A DNA stretch of 64,000 bases from Collinsella aerofaciens (lineage in GTDB: Bacteria > Actinomycetota > Coriobacteriia > Coriobacteriales > Coriobacteriaceae): NCBI GenBank assembly GCA_030826265.1, contig JAPJOH010000002.1, positions 62,001 through 126,000 on the forward strand. The letters run 5' to 3'. The notes below the pieces were generated by a model. The model was given only the letters and a program-made list of their open reading frames with translations. It searched no databases and was not told the DNA's origin. The position numbers and the translations under genes are program-made. Positions 50,165 to 62,346 of this stretch are shown here, one piece after another (the first letter of the stretch is position 1; every line of letters starts with the position of its first letter).

Positions 50165-50181
50165 TCTCTCCGTCTAAAAAC

Positions 50182-52901
<2,720 letters not shown>

Positions 52902-52932
52902 CCGCCCGGGCAATATCGCTAAGGAGAAAATA

Positions 52933-54381
52933 ATGGCTGAAAAATACGACGATCTGGCCAGATCCATACTCGAGAACGTAGGCGGCGCCGAGAACGTCGC
53001 CAGCGTCGCGCACTGCATCACGCGCGTGCGCTTCAAGCTCAAGGACGAGTCCCGCGCCAACACTGCCAAGATCGAGGCCCTCAAGGGCGTTATCCAGGTC
53101 ATCCAGGCCAACGGCCAGTACTAGGTGGTCGTGGGTAACATCGTCGAGGACGTCTACGACGCGGTCCTGGAGGCCGGCAACTTCTCGGGCGGCGCAAGCG
53201 CCGACGACGAGCCCCAGGGCGATAAGACCGTTGCCTCCGTCGTCATCGACCTCATCTCTGGCATCTTCCAGCCCATCCTGGGACCGCTTGCCGCCGCAGG
53301 CATCATGAAGGGACTGCTTGCCCTCATCACCTACTTCGTCCCGGCCTTTGCAAACGACGGCCTCTACACGCTGCTCTACACCGTGGCTGACGGCTTCTTC
53401 TACTTCCTCCCCGTCGCCCTGGCGTTCAGTGCCGCGCGCAAGTTCCGCATGAACGAGTTCACCGGCGTGGCAATCGGCGTGGCGCTCCTCTACCCGACGA
53501 TGGTCGCCCTGACCTCGGGTGAGGCGCTCGGCAGCATCGACCTCGGCGTGGCCGGCACGTTCTCGTGGTACGCCACCGCCCTCGGGCTCCCCATCATCAT
53601 GCCCGTGTCCGGCTACGTGAGCTCGGTGATCCCCGTCCTTCTCATGGTGTGGTTCGGCTCTATCCTTGAGCGCTGGCTCAAGAGCTGGATGCCGACTGCA
53701 CTCAAGATGTTCCTCGTCCCGCTCGCCACGATGACGGTCTCCATCGTCTTGGGCTACCTCGTCATCGGCCCGGTGGCCACCCTCATCACTAACCTGCTGA
53801 GTGCGGCGTTCTCGTTCATCTTCCAGCTCCCCGTGGTTGGTTCCGTCCTGGGCAGCGCCCTGGTCGGCGGACTGTGGATGTGCCTCGTCATCTTTGGCTT
53901 CCACTGGAGCCTCATCCCCATCTCCATCATGAACCTGAACACCCTAGGCCACGACAGCGTGCTCGCCGCCACCATCGGCCACGGGTTCGCGCTCGGAGCG
54001 GTCATCTTTGCCATGTACCTCAGAAACAAGGACGAGCGCTTCCGCGGCATCGCCCTTCCCGCGATGATCTCCGCCTTCTTCTTCGGCGTCACCGAGCCGG
54101 GCATCTACGGCATCGCCCTCCCCAACAAGCGCGCGTTCGTCGTGGCATGCCTGAGCTCCGCCGTGGGCGGCGCCATCGTGGGAATGACGGGCGCCCTCAT
54201 GTACATCTCGGGCGGCCTCGGCGTCTTCAACCTGCTCAACTTCATCGACGGGACCCCTGGTGGCGCCGGGATCTCCCACATGATCTACGCGATCATCGCC
54301 TCACTCGTCTCTGCCGTTCTGGCCTTTGTTATCGAGTTCATCACCTACCGACCCAACGACGACGAGGAAGGCGCCCGCTAG
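52933..54381 (+). pseudogene. Beta-glucoside PTS EIIBC gene interrupted by an amber codon
   Basis: The EIIB domain (YDDLARSILENVGGAENVAS, phospho-Cys in HCITRVRFKLKD) runs to NGQY, then TAG at 53122-53124. The same frame continues without gap as VVVGNIVEDVYDAVL, exactly what follows Gln in intact family members, so the stop looks like a CAG to TAG change. The EIIC domain (10 helices; GVTEPGIYGIALPNKRAF) is otherwise intact. No EIIA domain is present. GTG directly after the stop might restart EIIC translation, but without EIIB sugar phosphorylation should fail unless the stop is suppressed or another EIIB helps. Confidence 0.85.
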
Positions 54382-54514
54382 CTTGCGCCCTTTTCGACCA
54401 GCTCTATGTAATTGAGGAGCAGTTGAGGTGGGTGAGGGCCGAGGGCGATCAAGGTGGCCGCCCTCGGTCCGGGACAACCTGCCAGAAGGCGTTTAGCTTT
54501 CTCGGGCGGTGCTG

Positions 54515-54940
54515 AAATGAACTGCCCCCGAAACTTAGACGGGTCAATTAGCGGCCTATGCCGCACATGGGGACTGATTCCGGAACTCCTCCGGGGTCAG
54601 TCCCTTTTGCTTAACCTGCCTCCTCTTGTTCCGGTGAACGGTGTAGGCGTCGAGGTCCCGCTTGAACTCCTCGAAGCTCCGCTACGTCCGGTTCCTGTAG
54701 AACTCGTCCTTCAGGCGCCCGGGCAGCAGCTCTGTCGCATGAGCTTGCCCTCGCACGCCGCCGGCCCCGGCCGGGTACGGGCACCCTTCGGCCTCCCGCC
54801 GGCCTTCGGCGCGCCCGTACCCCCTGTCGCAAAGCTCTGCTGCAAGAGTTCTCAGCGTGGCGTCGTGCCTGACTCTCCCGTCCATAAAGAAGCCCCTATT
54901 TCTAATGTTCAAGAAATAAGGGGGCGGTTCTATTTCGGGA
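54515..54940 (-). mobile_element. Decayed IS3-like insertion element
   Basis: Near-terminal inverted repeats GAAATGAACTGCCCCC (54514 on) and its relative in reverse near 54917-54935 (GGGGGCGGTTCTATTTC) bound about 420 bp. Minus-strand fragments resemble IS3-group transposase pieces: DATLRTLAAELCDRGYGR (OrfA-like HTH) and the OrfB C-terminus FEEFKRDLDAYTVHRNKRR followed by QVKQKGLTPEEFRN. Frames are broken and most of the catalytic core is missing, so it is not autonomous. It fills most of the 640-nt gap between the PTS and RlmD genes. Confidence 0.7.
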
Positions 54941-55020
54941 CGGGGATTAAATAATCATTCGGTACAAATTTATTTTCCCCGTCCTTGAAAAATCATCGGG
55001 CGTGGTCTTGGGCAAATAGT

Positions 55021-56334
55021 CTAGTTGCGCCTAAGGTGGACGACGGTCTCGCAGTGGAAGGTTTGCGGGAACAGGTCGACTGGCGTGATCTTTACGGGGG
55101 AGAAGGTGCCTTCTTCGACAAAGCGTTTAAGATCGCGCGCCAGGGTGGCCGGGTCGCAGCTCACATAGGCGACATCGCGAGCGCTTGTGCTGGCGATGAG
55201 GTCGATGGCCTCAGGCGCTAGGCCTGCACGCGGCGGGTCGACTACTAGGACATCGGCGTCCTGGTCGGGGAACTCGCGCACCGCGTCTCCGCCAATGACG
55301 TCGACGTTATCAAGCTTGTTGATTTCCAGGTTACGGCGTAGATCGCGCACGGCGGGGCCGTAGGCCTCGACGGCAGCGACAAAGTCGCAGCGGCGGGCGA
55401 GCGGCAGGGTAAAGGTGCCGGCACCGCAGTACAGGTCCACGGCAAGCTCGTCTTCCTGCGGGTCGAGCGCTTCCATGACAAGCTCGATCAAAATCTCGGC
55501 ACCCTTGGTGTTGACCTGGAAAAAAGACGGGGCAGACAAGCGCATCTGACCCTCGGCGATATTCTCGGTCCATGAGCCCTCTCCGGCGAGCATTTCGACC
55601 TTGGAGACACGGCGGGCCTTCTTTTCGCCCTTGCTCATCACGCGCACGACGCTCGTGGGGTGTGCGGCGTCTGCCAGCACGCGGGAGACCTGCGAGCGCG
55701 GGAAGGAGCCCGTAGGCGTCCAGAGAGCGACCTCGAGCGCCTTGGTGTGGCGCGAGGCGCGAATGCCCACGCGCTCGAGGCCCAGGTCGTGGCTGCCGCT
55801 CAGATAGTTGAGCGCGCCGACGACCGATTTGAGCGCCTTCGGGAAGCGCTTATCGAACAGTGGGCACGTATCGACGGTCACGATTTTGCTGGGGTCGACA
55901 CCGTGCATGCCAAGGCGCACGCGACCGTTGACGACGGTCGGTTCGAGCTCGATTTTATTGCGGTAGCCCCAGTCGTCCTTGGTGTGGCAGATGGGCTGTA
56001 GCAACTCATCGACCTGCTCAGGAGCGAACTTGCCGATGCGCTCGAGCGTGGAGCGCAGGTTTTGCTCCTTGGCGGCGAGCTGTGCCGTGCGTGAGAGATT
56101 GCCCCACGAGCAGCCGCCGCAGATGCCCACGAAGGGGCAGGGAGGCTGAATGCGATCGGGGCTTGGCTCCAGAATCTCGGTGGTGCGGGCACGCATGAAC
56201 GACTTGCCGTCCTGTACGACCTCGGCCTCGACGGTGTCGCCTGCCACGGCGCCCTGCACAAAGACGGCCTTGCCGTTGTCGGCGTGCGCCAGCCCGTCGG
56301 CGCCGTAGGTCATCGATTCTATAGTGAGCTTCAT
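55021..56334 (-). CDS. rlmD: 23S rRNA (uracil-C5)-methyltransferase, RlmD/RumA family
   Basis: A 437-residue SAM-dependent RNA m5U methyltransferase. The N-terminal TRAM domain (KLTIESMTYGADGLAHADNGKAVFV) precedes an iron-sulfur site (CPFVGICGGC, with TCPLF further on). SAM binding uses LAVDLYCGAGTFTLPLA. The catalytic Cys is in VAYVSCDPATLARDL, and FPQTFHCETVVHL ends the protein. The rRNA position is not deducible; RlmCD-type dual specificity is common in Gram-positives. The start is uncertain: ATG at 56334 (MKLTIESM) fits the TRAM start, but 56349 or 56370 are possible. Confidence 0.92.
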   Translation of the reverse strand: MKLTIESMTYGADGLAHADNGKAVFVQGAVAGDTVEAEVVQDGKSFMRARTTEILEPSPDRIQPPCPFVGICGGCSWGNLSRTAQLAAKEQNLRSTLERIGKFAPEQVDELLQPICHTKDDWGYRNKIELEPTVVNGRVRLGMHGVDPSKIVTVDTCPLFDKRFPKALKSVVGALNYLSGSHDLGLERVGIRASRHTKALEVALWTPTGSFPRSQVSRVLADAAHPTSVVRVMSKGEKKARRVSKVEMLAGEGSWTENIAEGQMRLSAPSFFQVNTKGAEILIELVMEALDPQEDELAVDLYCGAGTFTLPLARRCDFVAAVEAYGPAVRDLRRNLEINKLDNVDVIGGDAVREFPDQDADVLVVDPPRAGLAPEAIDLIASTSARDVAYVSCDPATLARDLKRFVEEGTFSPVKITPVDLFPQTFHCETVVHLRRN

Positions 56335-56382
56335 ATTCCTGCCTGTCATTCGCGTTGTTGTTCGCACCATGGTAGCAGGGAA

Positions 56383-56427
56383 AAGCGCCCCGCATCCGAG
56401 GCTTTCCTCAAATGCGGGGCGCTTCTA
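56383..56427 (-). terminator. Terminator after ppk
   Basis: AAGCGCCCCGCAT and ATGCGGGGCGCTT pair perfectly around 17 nt; on the minus strand TTTTCCC follows. Confidence 0.8.
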
Positions 56428-56447
56428 CAAACTGCTTCTACAAACGA

Positions 56448-58856
56448 CTATTTCGTCTTGCCGGTAATGAGCGTCTTAAGACCCAGGCCGATCAGGCCCA
56501 GGCCTATGCGCACGCGACCGGGGCGATGGCGCTCGATGGCCTTGGTCTTGCCGGCGGGCTTATCGCGACGGGTGCTCGTCTCGGATACGGGCTTGGTGAC
56601 CTGCGGCTCGGGCTGAGGTGCAGGTGCAGGCTCGGGCTCAATGACAGTCGCCTGGACCTCTTGGACCTTGGGTGCTACTGGCTGCGGCTCGGCCTCGGGG
56701 GCAGGTTCCGCCTCAATGGCGGGCTCGGGCGCGGCCTCGGCGTTGCGATAGGCACGCTCCAGTAGAGCTTCCTGCGAGTTGAAGGGTTTCTCACCCTCTG
56801 CACGCTCTACGGGGACCCAGGTGCCGTCGCTCGTGAGGCTGCGGGCCTTCACGTTGTCGCGCAGCTGCATGCCCATGTACTCGTGCACCAGGGCACGGCA
56901 GGTGGGGTCGAGCACGGGGAAGGCGATCTCCACGCGGTGTTCGGTGTTGCGCGTCATCATGTCTGCCGAGCTCAGGTAGATCATGTCCGAGTCCACGCCA
57001 AAGGCATAGACGCGCGCATGCTCCAGAAAGCGTCCGACGATGGAGCGAACGTGCACGTTCTCGGTCTTGCCGGCAACACCCGGCTTGAGGCACGAGATGC
57101 CGCGGATGATCATGTCCACGCGCACGCCGGCACACGATGCCTCGGCAATCTTGTCGATGACCTCGCGGTCGGTAAGCGAGTTGAGCTTAAAGAACACACG
57201 GGCGGGCTCGCCAGCGAGGGCGCGCTGGATCTCGCGATCCAGGCCGCGCATGATGAGCGGCTTGAGGCCCACGGGCGCCACGCCCAGGAAGCGGTAATCG
57301 CCGCGCAAGTTGCCCAGCGACAGGTTGCGGAAGAACAAGTTGGCGTCCTCGCCGATACCGGGATGGGCGGTCATGAGCATAAAGTCACTGTAGAGCTTGG
57401 CCGTCTTCTCGTTAAAGTTGCCGGTGCCCAAAAGCGTCAGACGGGTAAGCGCCATGCCCTCGCGATAGGTGAGCTGGCAGATCTTGGAGTGGCACTTAAA
57501 GCCCTCGGAGCCGTAGATAACGGTGCAGCCGGCCTCTTCCAGACGCTCGGCCCACTCGATGTTGTTCTGCTCGTCAAAGCGGGCGCGGAGCTCCATGAGT
57601 ACCGTGACCTCTTTGCCGTTTTCGGCAGCATCGATGAGCGACTCGCACAGGCGGCTCTGTTTGGCCACGCGGTAGAGCGTGATGCGCAGCGAGATGCACT
57701 CGGGGTCGTAGGCTGCTTCGTGCACCAGGTCCAAGAACGGGTTCATGGCCTCGTAAGGGTAAAAGAGCAGCTTGTCGTGCTGCAACACCTGCTCGCGGAT
57801 GGAGCGGGCCATATCGATGGTGGGGTTGGGCTGCGGCTTAAACGGCGTAAAGAGCAGCTCGTTGCGTAGGTGTTCGGGAATCTTGCCCTCAATGCCAAAG
57901 ACGTAGCCCAGGTCAAGGGGGATATCGCAGGTAAACACCGAGCGACGCGAGAGCTCGAGCGCTTTGCGGATGGTCTTGAGCGTTGGCTTCTCGAGTGAGC
58001 CCGATACGGCGAGCACCACCGGCTGCAGGCGCAGACGCTTCTTGAGGATGCGCTTCATGTGCTGGCGGTAGTCCTCTTCCTCTTCGACGCCCTCGCCGTC
58101 CGGGTCGATATCGGCGTTGCGGGTGACTCGGATGAGCGCGCGGTCGAGTGGCTTGTAGGAGCCAAAGCAACTGTCCAGGCAGGCGAGGATGACGTCCTCG
58201 AGCAAGATGTAGGAGTAGGTGCCGGTGGGCGAGGGGATCTCGACCACGCGGTTCATCGAGGCGGGAATCTCGATAAGGCCCAGCAGGCTCTCCTCGTCAG
58301 TGACGCCGTCTAGGCCGCAAGCCAGATAGAGCGCGCCGTTGCGCAGGTTGGGGAAGGGGTGGCGCGGGTCAATGACCAATGGTGAGATAACCGGCGACAC
58401 GTAGGCCTGGAAGTAGCGGGTTACAAAGGTGCGCTCCTCGGGCGTAAGCGAATCGATGCGGGCGCGGTGAACGCCCAGAGTGTCGAGCTTGCCCTCGATG
58501 CTCTTAAAGATGGACTCCCAGCGGGTAAGGAGCCCGGGCAGCTCGGCCATGACAGCATCGACCTGTTCGGAGGCGGTCATATTGCTCTTGTTGTCGACAG
58601 GCTGTTTTTTGAGCTCTGCCAGATCGGACAGGCCGCCCACGCGCACCATGAGAAACTCGTCGAGGTTAGACTCGAAAATCGACACGAACTTTAGACGCTC
58701 GAACAGCGGAACGGTCTCATCGAAGGCTTCGTCAAGCACGCGGTTGTTAAAGCGCAGCCAGCTAAGCTCTCGGTTTTGCGTGTACGAGAAGTCGCGCGGC
58801 GGCTTGCGCAGCTTTGCAGCGGCTTGCTTCTTTTCGATTTTGCTCGACATATGCAT
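56448..58856 (-). CDS. ppk: Polyphosphate kinase 1 with a long C-terminal tail
   Basis: An 802-residue PPK1 that polymerises the ATP gamma-phosphate into polyphosphate. N-domain NRELSWLRFNNRVLDEA, then FESNLDEFLMVRVGGL and YEAMNPFLDLVHEAA. Catalytic His is in the GSEGFKCHSKICQLTYR segment; Arg/Lys residues bind ATP, with LLGTGNFNEKTAKLYSDF following. The catalytic part ends about residue 690. The extra roughly 110 residues are Pro/Glu/Ala-rich (APEPAIEAEPAPEAEPQP), then end basic and Gly/Leu-rich (RVRIGLGLIGLGLKTL), possibly a membrane-binding tail. It is unusually long for the family. Confidence 0.94.
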   Translation of the reverse strand: MHMSSKIEKKQAAAKLRKPPRDFSYTQNRELSWLRFNNRVLDEAFDETVPLFERLKFVSIFESNLDEFLMVRVGGLSDLAELKKQPVDNKSNMTASEQVDAVMAELPGLLTRWESIFKSIEGKLDTLGVHRARIDSLTPEERTFVTRYFQAYVSPVISPLVIDPRHPFPNLRNGALYLACGLDGVTDEESLLGLIEIPASMNRVVEIPSPTGTYSYILLEDVILACLDSCFGSYKPLDRALIRVTRNADIDPDGEGVEEEEDYRQHMKRILKKRLRLQPVVLAVSGSLEKPTLKTIRKALELSRRSVFTCDIPLDLGYVFGIEGKIPEHLRNELLFTPFKPQPNPTIDMARSIREQVLQHDKLLFYPYEAMNPFLDLVHEAAYDPECISLRITLYRVAKQSRLCESLIDAAENGKEVTVLMELRARFDEQNNIEWAERLEEAGCTVIYGSEGFKCHSKICQLTYREGMALTRLTLLGTGNFNEKTAKLYSDFMLMTAHPGIGEDANLFFRNLSLGNLRGDYRFLGVAPVGLKPLIMRGLDREIQRALAGEPARVFFKLNSLTDREVIDKIAEASCAGVRVDMIIRGISCLKPGVAGKTENVHVRSIVGRFLEHARVYAFGVDSDMIYLSSADMMTRNTEHRVEIAFPVLDPTCRALVHEYMGMQLRDNVKARSLTSDGTWVPVERAEGEKPFNSQEALLERAYRNAEAAPEPAIEAEPAPEAEPQPVAPKVQEVQATVIEPEPAPAPQPEPQVTKPVSETSTRRDKPAGKTKAIERHRPGRVRIGLGLIGLGLKTLITGKTK

Positions 58857-58946
58857 CTGTCCGTTCAGTCCCCGTAGAGGACGGTAGCCTAACTCTAAAT
58901 CACTATTGTCTCAATTTAGTCGACCGCTGGCACGGACGTATCGCGT

Positions 58947-58953
58947 GAACGGT
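58947..58953. promoter_or_regulatory. Single GAACGGT box in the 550-nt gap upstream of arcA
   Basis: GTGAACGGTATC matches the repeated box near both arcA promoters (see 59259 and 62091) but has no partner 21 bp away. The rest of this gap is AT-rich, with no convincing gene. Confidence 0.35.
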
Positions 58954-59258
58954 ATCTTTACCTACTTCTTACGCTGACAAGTCATAGGACTGACGCCCCG
59001 CTCGTCTGCAAGCGGTCTATATCCTCACTCAACTGATGCGTAAGTATGAATAAGAATGATAGATAGCTGAATATCATCGAATACAGGCAGAAACGTAAAC
59101 TAGCGTCATTTATATACATAAAACCGATTTAGCTATGCAATTCTGAATCAAAAGTTTAGAGACGCAATCGCAAATGGTTTTTAAGAAAAAAGAGCATTTA
59201 CCTTTGAAAAGCTACTTTAGAACGCTGAAGTGCATTATGGGGGAATCATATGCGATAT

Positions 59259-59286
59259 ACCGTTCATCGCACTTTGTTGACCGTTC
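59259..59286. promoter_or_regulatory. Pair of ACCGTTC direct repeats 21 bp apart, arcA copy 1
   Basis: ACCGTTC at 59259 and 59280, on the same helix face, with the second starting 40 bp before TATAAC (59320-59325). The identical geometry precedes the second arcA. Position fits an activator overlapping or adjoining the -35 region. Confidence 0.6.
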
Positions 59287-59319
59287 GGGGGCGAGGTGGA
59301 ATTGCGGGTGGAATTTGGA

Positions 59320-59325
59320 TATAAC
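59320..59325 (+). promoter_or_regulatory. Candidate -10 box of arcA copy 1
   Basis: TATAAC in the context GGATATAACTAG, conserved exactly upstream of the second arcA (62408-62413). The -35 is weak, consistent with activator dependence. Confidence 0.5.
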
Positions 59326-59341
59326 TAGTGCTGTCAGCAAG

Positions 59342-59390
59342 CAGCGTCCGCTATGGAAGGGCGCTGAGAGATTCGGCCGAAAGGCCCGAA
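59342..59390 (+). other. Two hairpins in the arcA copy 1 leader
   Basis: CAGCGTCC/GGGCGCTG and TTCGGCC/GGCCCGAA form two hairpins in the untranslated leader. The second arcA leader differs in the loops yet keeps both stems, which suggests selection on mRNA structure. Confidence 0.5.
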
Positions 59391-59406
59391 AGAAAGGTAG
59401 GAGGCC

Positions 59407-60648
59407 ATGACGAAAGGTCTGCACGTGCCTTCCGAGATCGGCAAGCTCAGGAAGGTCTGCCTGCACCGTCCCGGCGACGAGCTCCTCAACCTGCCGCCCG
59501 ACGAGCTCGAGCGACTCCTGTTCGACGACGTCCCGTTCCTGGAGGTCGCGCAGCAGGAGCACGACACCTTCGCCCAGATCCTGAGGGACCAGGGCGTGGA
59601 GGTCCTCTATCTCGAGAACCTCGTCGCCGAGGTGTTCGACCAGGTCCCCGGCGCCCGCGCCGAGTTCACCGACCAGTACATCGCCGAGGCAGGCATCCGC
59701 GGCCAGCACATGCCGCAGATCGTCCGCGAGAAGCTGGACTCCATCGAGGACAACCTCGAGTTCGTCAAGAAGACCATGGCCGGCATGACCAAGGCCGAGA
59801 TCGACATGCCCCTCACGGCGTCCACGACCCTCGACTCCCTGGTCAACTCCGAGTCCGAGTCCGACCTGATCATCGACCCGATGCCCAACCTCTACTTCAC
59901 CCGCGACCCGTTCGCGGTCGTCGGCGAGGGCGTCAACCTCAACCGCATGTACTCGGTCACCCGCAACCGCGAGACCCTGTACGGCAAGTACGTCTTCAAG
60001 TACCACCCCGACTACAAGGACGTCTCGCTGTACTTCCGCCGCGACTGCCAGTTCCACACCGAGGGCGGCGACGTGCTGAACATCAACGAGAAGACCCTCG
60101 CCGTCGGCATCTCCCAGCGCACCCAGGCCGCCGCGATCGACGTCATGGCCCAGAACATCTTCTGGAACTCCGACTCCAAGGTCGAGCGCATCCTGGCCTT
60201 CGACATCCCGGTCTCGCGCGCCTTCATGCACCTCGACACGGTCTTCACCCAGATCGACGTCGATAAGTTCACGATCCACCCCGCCATCATGGGCACCCTG
60301 CGCGTCTACGAGCTGACCGCCGGCAAGAACCCGGGCGACGTGAACATCCGCCTGATCGAGGACACCCTCGAGCACGTCCTGGAGGACGCCACCGGCGTCG
60401 ACCAGGTCAAGCTGATCCCCTGCGGCGGCGGCGACCCGATCGCGGCCTCCCGCGAGCAGTGGAACGACGGCTCCAACACCCTGTGCGTCGAGCCCGGCAA
60501 GATCTGCGTCTACGCCCGCAACACCGTCACCAACGACGTGCTGTACAAGGAGGGCCTGGACCTTCTCGTCGTGCCCTCCGCCGAGCTCTCCCGCGGCCGC
60601 GGCGGCCCGCGCTGCATGAGCATGCCCTTCTGGCGCGAGGACCTCTAA
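59407..60648 (+). CDS. arcA: Arginine deiminase, copy 1
   Basis: Hydrolyses L-arginine to citrulline and ammonia, the first step of the deiminase pathway that yields ATP and counters acid. 413 residues with all family motifs: NLYFTRDPFAVVGEG, FHTEGGDVLNIN, FMHLDTVFTQID with the catalytic His, and catalytic Cys403 in GPRCMSMPFWREDL. Codons are almost exclusively C/G-ending, as in very highly expressed genes. AGGAGG immediately precedes ATG. A gene of identical sequence lies at 62496-63737. A strong terminator separates it from the aminotransferase gene. Confidence 0.97.
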   Translation: MTKGLHVPSEIGKLRKVCLHRPGDELLNLPPDELERLLFDDVPFLEVAQQEHDTFAQILRDQGVEVLYLENLVAEVFDQVPGARAEFTDQYIAEAGIRGQHMPQIVREKLDSIEDNLEFVKKTMAGMTKAEIDMPLTASTTLDSLVNSESESDLIIDPMPNLYFTRDPFAVVGEGVNLNRMYSVTRNRETLYGKYVFKYHPDYKDVSLYFRRDCQFHTEGGDVLNINEKTLAVGISQRTQAAAIDVMAQNIFWNSDSKVERILAFDIPVSRAFMHLDTVFTQIDVDKFTIHPAIMGTLRVYELTAGKNPGDVNIRLIEDTLEHVLEDATGVDQVKLIPCGGGDPIAASREQWNDGSNTLCVEPGKICVYARNTVTNDVLYKEGLDLLVVPSAELSRGRGGPRCMSMPFWREDL

Positions 60649-60709
60649 GGTCTTCAAGGACCCGTACAGGTCATAATACATACATCTAGCTGCCATTAGA
60701 TGTCTCCCA

Positions 60710-60746
60710 TTGGGGCGGTGCGGGTTTTCGCACCGCCCCAATCTTG
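60710..60746 (+). terminator. Terminator after arcA copy 1
   Basis: TTGGGGCGGTGCG pairs perfectly with CGCACCGCCCCAA around GGTTTT, then TCTT. Confidence 0.85.
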
Positions 60747-60797
60747 TATGAGGAACGTCAACACGATTGGATGACTGCTTTTGTAAGGAGCTTGGCC

Positions 60798-61922
60798 ATG
60801 GACATCAAGACGATTGGCGTTGAGGAATGGCTCAACGTTTGGGAGAAGAGTGCCACGTGGGACATCGCCCAGTCGACGATCTCGTCGCTCACCATGGGCG
60901 AGCTGCGCGCGCTCGATGAGCAGGACGGCGCCACGTTCTACGAGCGCCTGGACCGCGAGAAGATGAACTACGGCTGGATCGAGGGCTCGCCGGAGTTTAA
61001 GGCCGAGGTTGCCAAGCTGTATCGTCGCGAGGTCAATCCCGATCACATTCTGCAGACCAATGGCTGCACGGGCGCTAACCTCAACGCCATCATGGCTGTG
61101 GTCGAGCCCGGCGACCATGTTATCGCCGAGTGGCCCACCTACGCGCCGCTCTACGAGATTCCGCGCACGCTGGGCGCCGAGGTCGAGTATTGGGAGCTTC
61201 GCGAGGAACTCGGCTGGAAGCCCGATATCGAGGAACTCAAGCGCTTGGTCCGTCCCAATACCAGGCTCATCTGCATCAACAACGCATCGAACCCCATCGG
61301 TACGGTGCTTGATGCCGATACGCTCGGACAGATTGCCGAGATCGCCCGCTCGGTGGGCGCCTATGTGCTGTGCGACGAGGTGTACTTGCCCCTCGAGAAC
61401 ACCGAGTCCTTCATGTCGATGGTCGATGTGTACGAGAAAGCCATCGTCACCAACTCGGTGTCTAAGACTTACTCGACGCCTGCGGCCCGCGCGGGCTGGG
61501 TCGTGGCCGACGAAGAGGTGTCCAACCGCATCCGTACCTATCGCGATTACACCATGATCTGCGGCGGCGTGTTCAACGATGCCCTGGCGACCTATGTGCT
61601 TGAGCACAAGGACAAGATCCTCGAGCGCAATCGCAAGATCGTGTTTGGCAACTGCGATATCGCGCAGGCTTGGATCGATACGCAGCACCGCGTTTCCTGG
61701 ACGGCGCCGCAGGGCGTGTCTACCTCGTTTATCCAGCTGGATATTCCCGAGGACGACGAGGAGTTCTGCAAGCGCCTGCTGTCCGAGAGGGGAGTGCTGC
61801 TGGTACCCGGCAGCCGCTTTGAGCTTCCCTGTGGCGCACGCCTGGGCTACTGTGCGAGCGAGGACGTTCTGCGCGAGGGCCTGAGGCTTTTGGGCGAGGC
61901 GCTGGCGGAGTTTGATCGCTAG
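60798..61922 (+). CDS. Class I/II aminotransferase between the two arcA genes (ArcT-like)
   Basis: A 374-residue PLP transaminase: TNGCTGANLNAIMAVVEPGD, the Asn in CINNASNPIGTVL, the Asp-Tyr pair in VLCDEVYLPL and Lys in TNSVSKTYSTPAARAGWV. The position inside an arginine deiminase cluster matches arcT genes of lactobacilli and clostridia, whose exact reaction is unsettled. ATG at 60798 has GTAAGGAG upstream; an in-frame start at 60744 lies in the preceding terminator. It has its own terminator. Codons are less extreme than arcA. Confidence 0.87.
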   Translation: MDIKTIGVEEWLNVWEKSATWDIAQSTISSLTMGELRALDEQDGATFYERLDREKMNYGWIEGSPEFKAEVAKLYRREVNPDHILQTNGCTGANLNAIMAVVEPGDHVIAEWPTYAPLYEIPRTLGAEVEYWELREELGWKPDIEELKRLVRPNTRLICINNASNPIGTVLDADTLGQIAEIARSVGAYVLCDEVYLPLENTESFMSMVDVYEKAIVTNSVSKTYSTPAARAGWVVADEEVSNRIRTYRDYTMICGGVFNDALATYVLEHKDKILERNRKIVFGNCDIAQAWIDTQHRVSWTAPQGVSTSFIQLDIPEDDEEFCKRLLSERGVLLVPGSRFELPCGARLGYCASEDVLREGLRLLGEALAEFDR

Positions 61923-61971
61923 GATTCCGATGATCTTCGAGGGCGTTATCTAAATTGGCCGAAGATAATCG

Positions 61972-62011
61972 AAAACGGACCCGTTTCCCTAGTGAAGCGG
62001 GTCCGTTTTTC
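61972..62011 (+). terminator. Terminator after the ArcT-like gene
   Basis: AAACGGACCCG and CGGGTCCGTTT pair across about 15 nt, then TTT. Confidence 0.85.
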
Positions 62012-62090
62012 TATACCGAGAAGTCAAGTTGTTACAAATGGGGCCGTAAAGCGAGCCGGTATCCGCTGGGCCTTATACTGAGTTTCCGGT

Positions 62091-62118
62091 GAACGGTATC
62101 AAGCGTCTGGTAAACGGT
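62091..62118. promoter_or_regulatory. Pair of (G/A)AACGGT direct repeats 21 bp apart
   Basis: GAACGGT at 62091 and AAACGGT at 62112 are the same box as ACCGTTC, on the opposite strand, with the same 21-bp period. It lies 230 bp upstream of the arcA copy 2 proximal pair. The rest of this 573-nt gap is AT-rich, no gene seen. Confidence 0.5.
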
Positions 62119-62346
62119 AATTTATTTACCAGAAATGAATAGGACAAACTTTTTTTTGAATAAAAATGAAAATGGTTGAGACGCGGTATGAACCGCTAAT
62201 TCTATTCATAGCTTTAGTGGAAATATGCAATTTGAGGATGGTTTAACAAAGTTAAGTTCCATTTGATTTTAGGATTGAAAACGCGTTTAAGCACGTAAAT
62301 ACGCTTTATTAAGATGAAGTGTGCCATGCGTGAAGTATATGTGTAT

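Noticed and set aside
53122..53124. In-frame TAG as a pyrrolysine or recoding site in the PTS gene
   Set aside because: No recoding signal or pylTSBCD genes seen, and the family has Gln here; a nonsense mutation is simpler.
59174..59410. A 78-codon ORF overlapping the arcA leader
   Set aside because: It spans the conserved promoter and leader hairpins, lacks an RBS, and is not maintained in the second arcA leader.
59212..60741. A long minus-strand frame of about 500 codons opposite arcA
   Set aside because: It is the antisense shadow of a gene with C/G-only third positions, repeated identically opposite arcA copy 2; no RBS and no recognisable domain.
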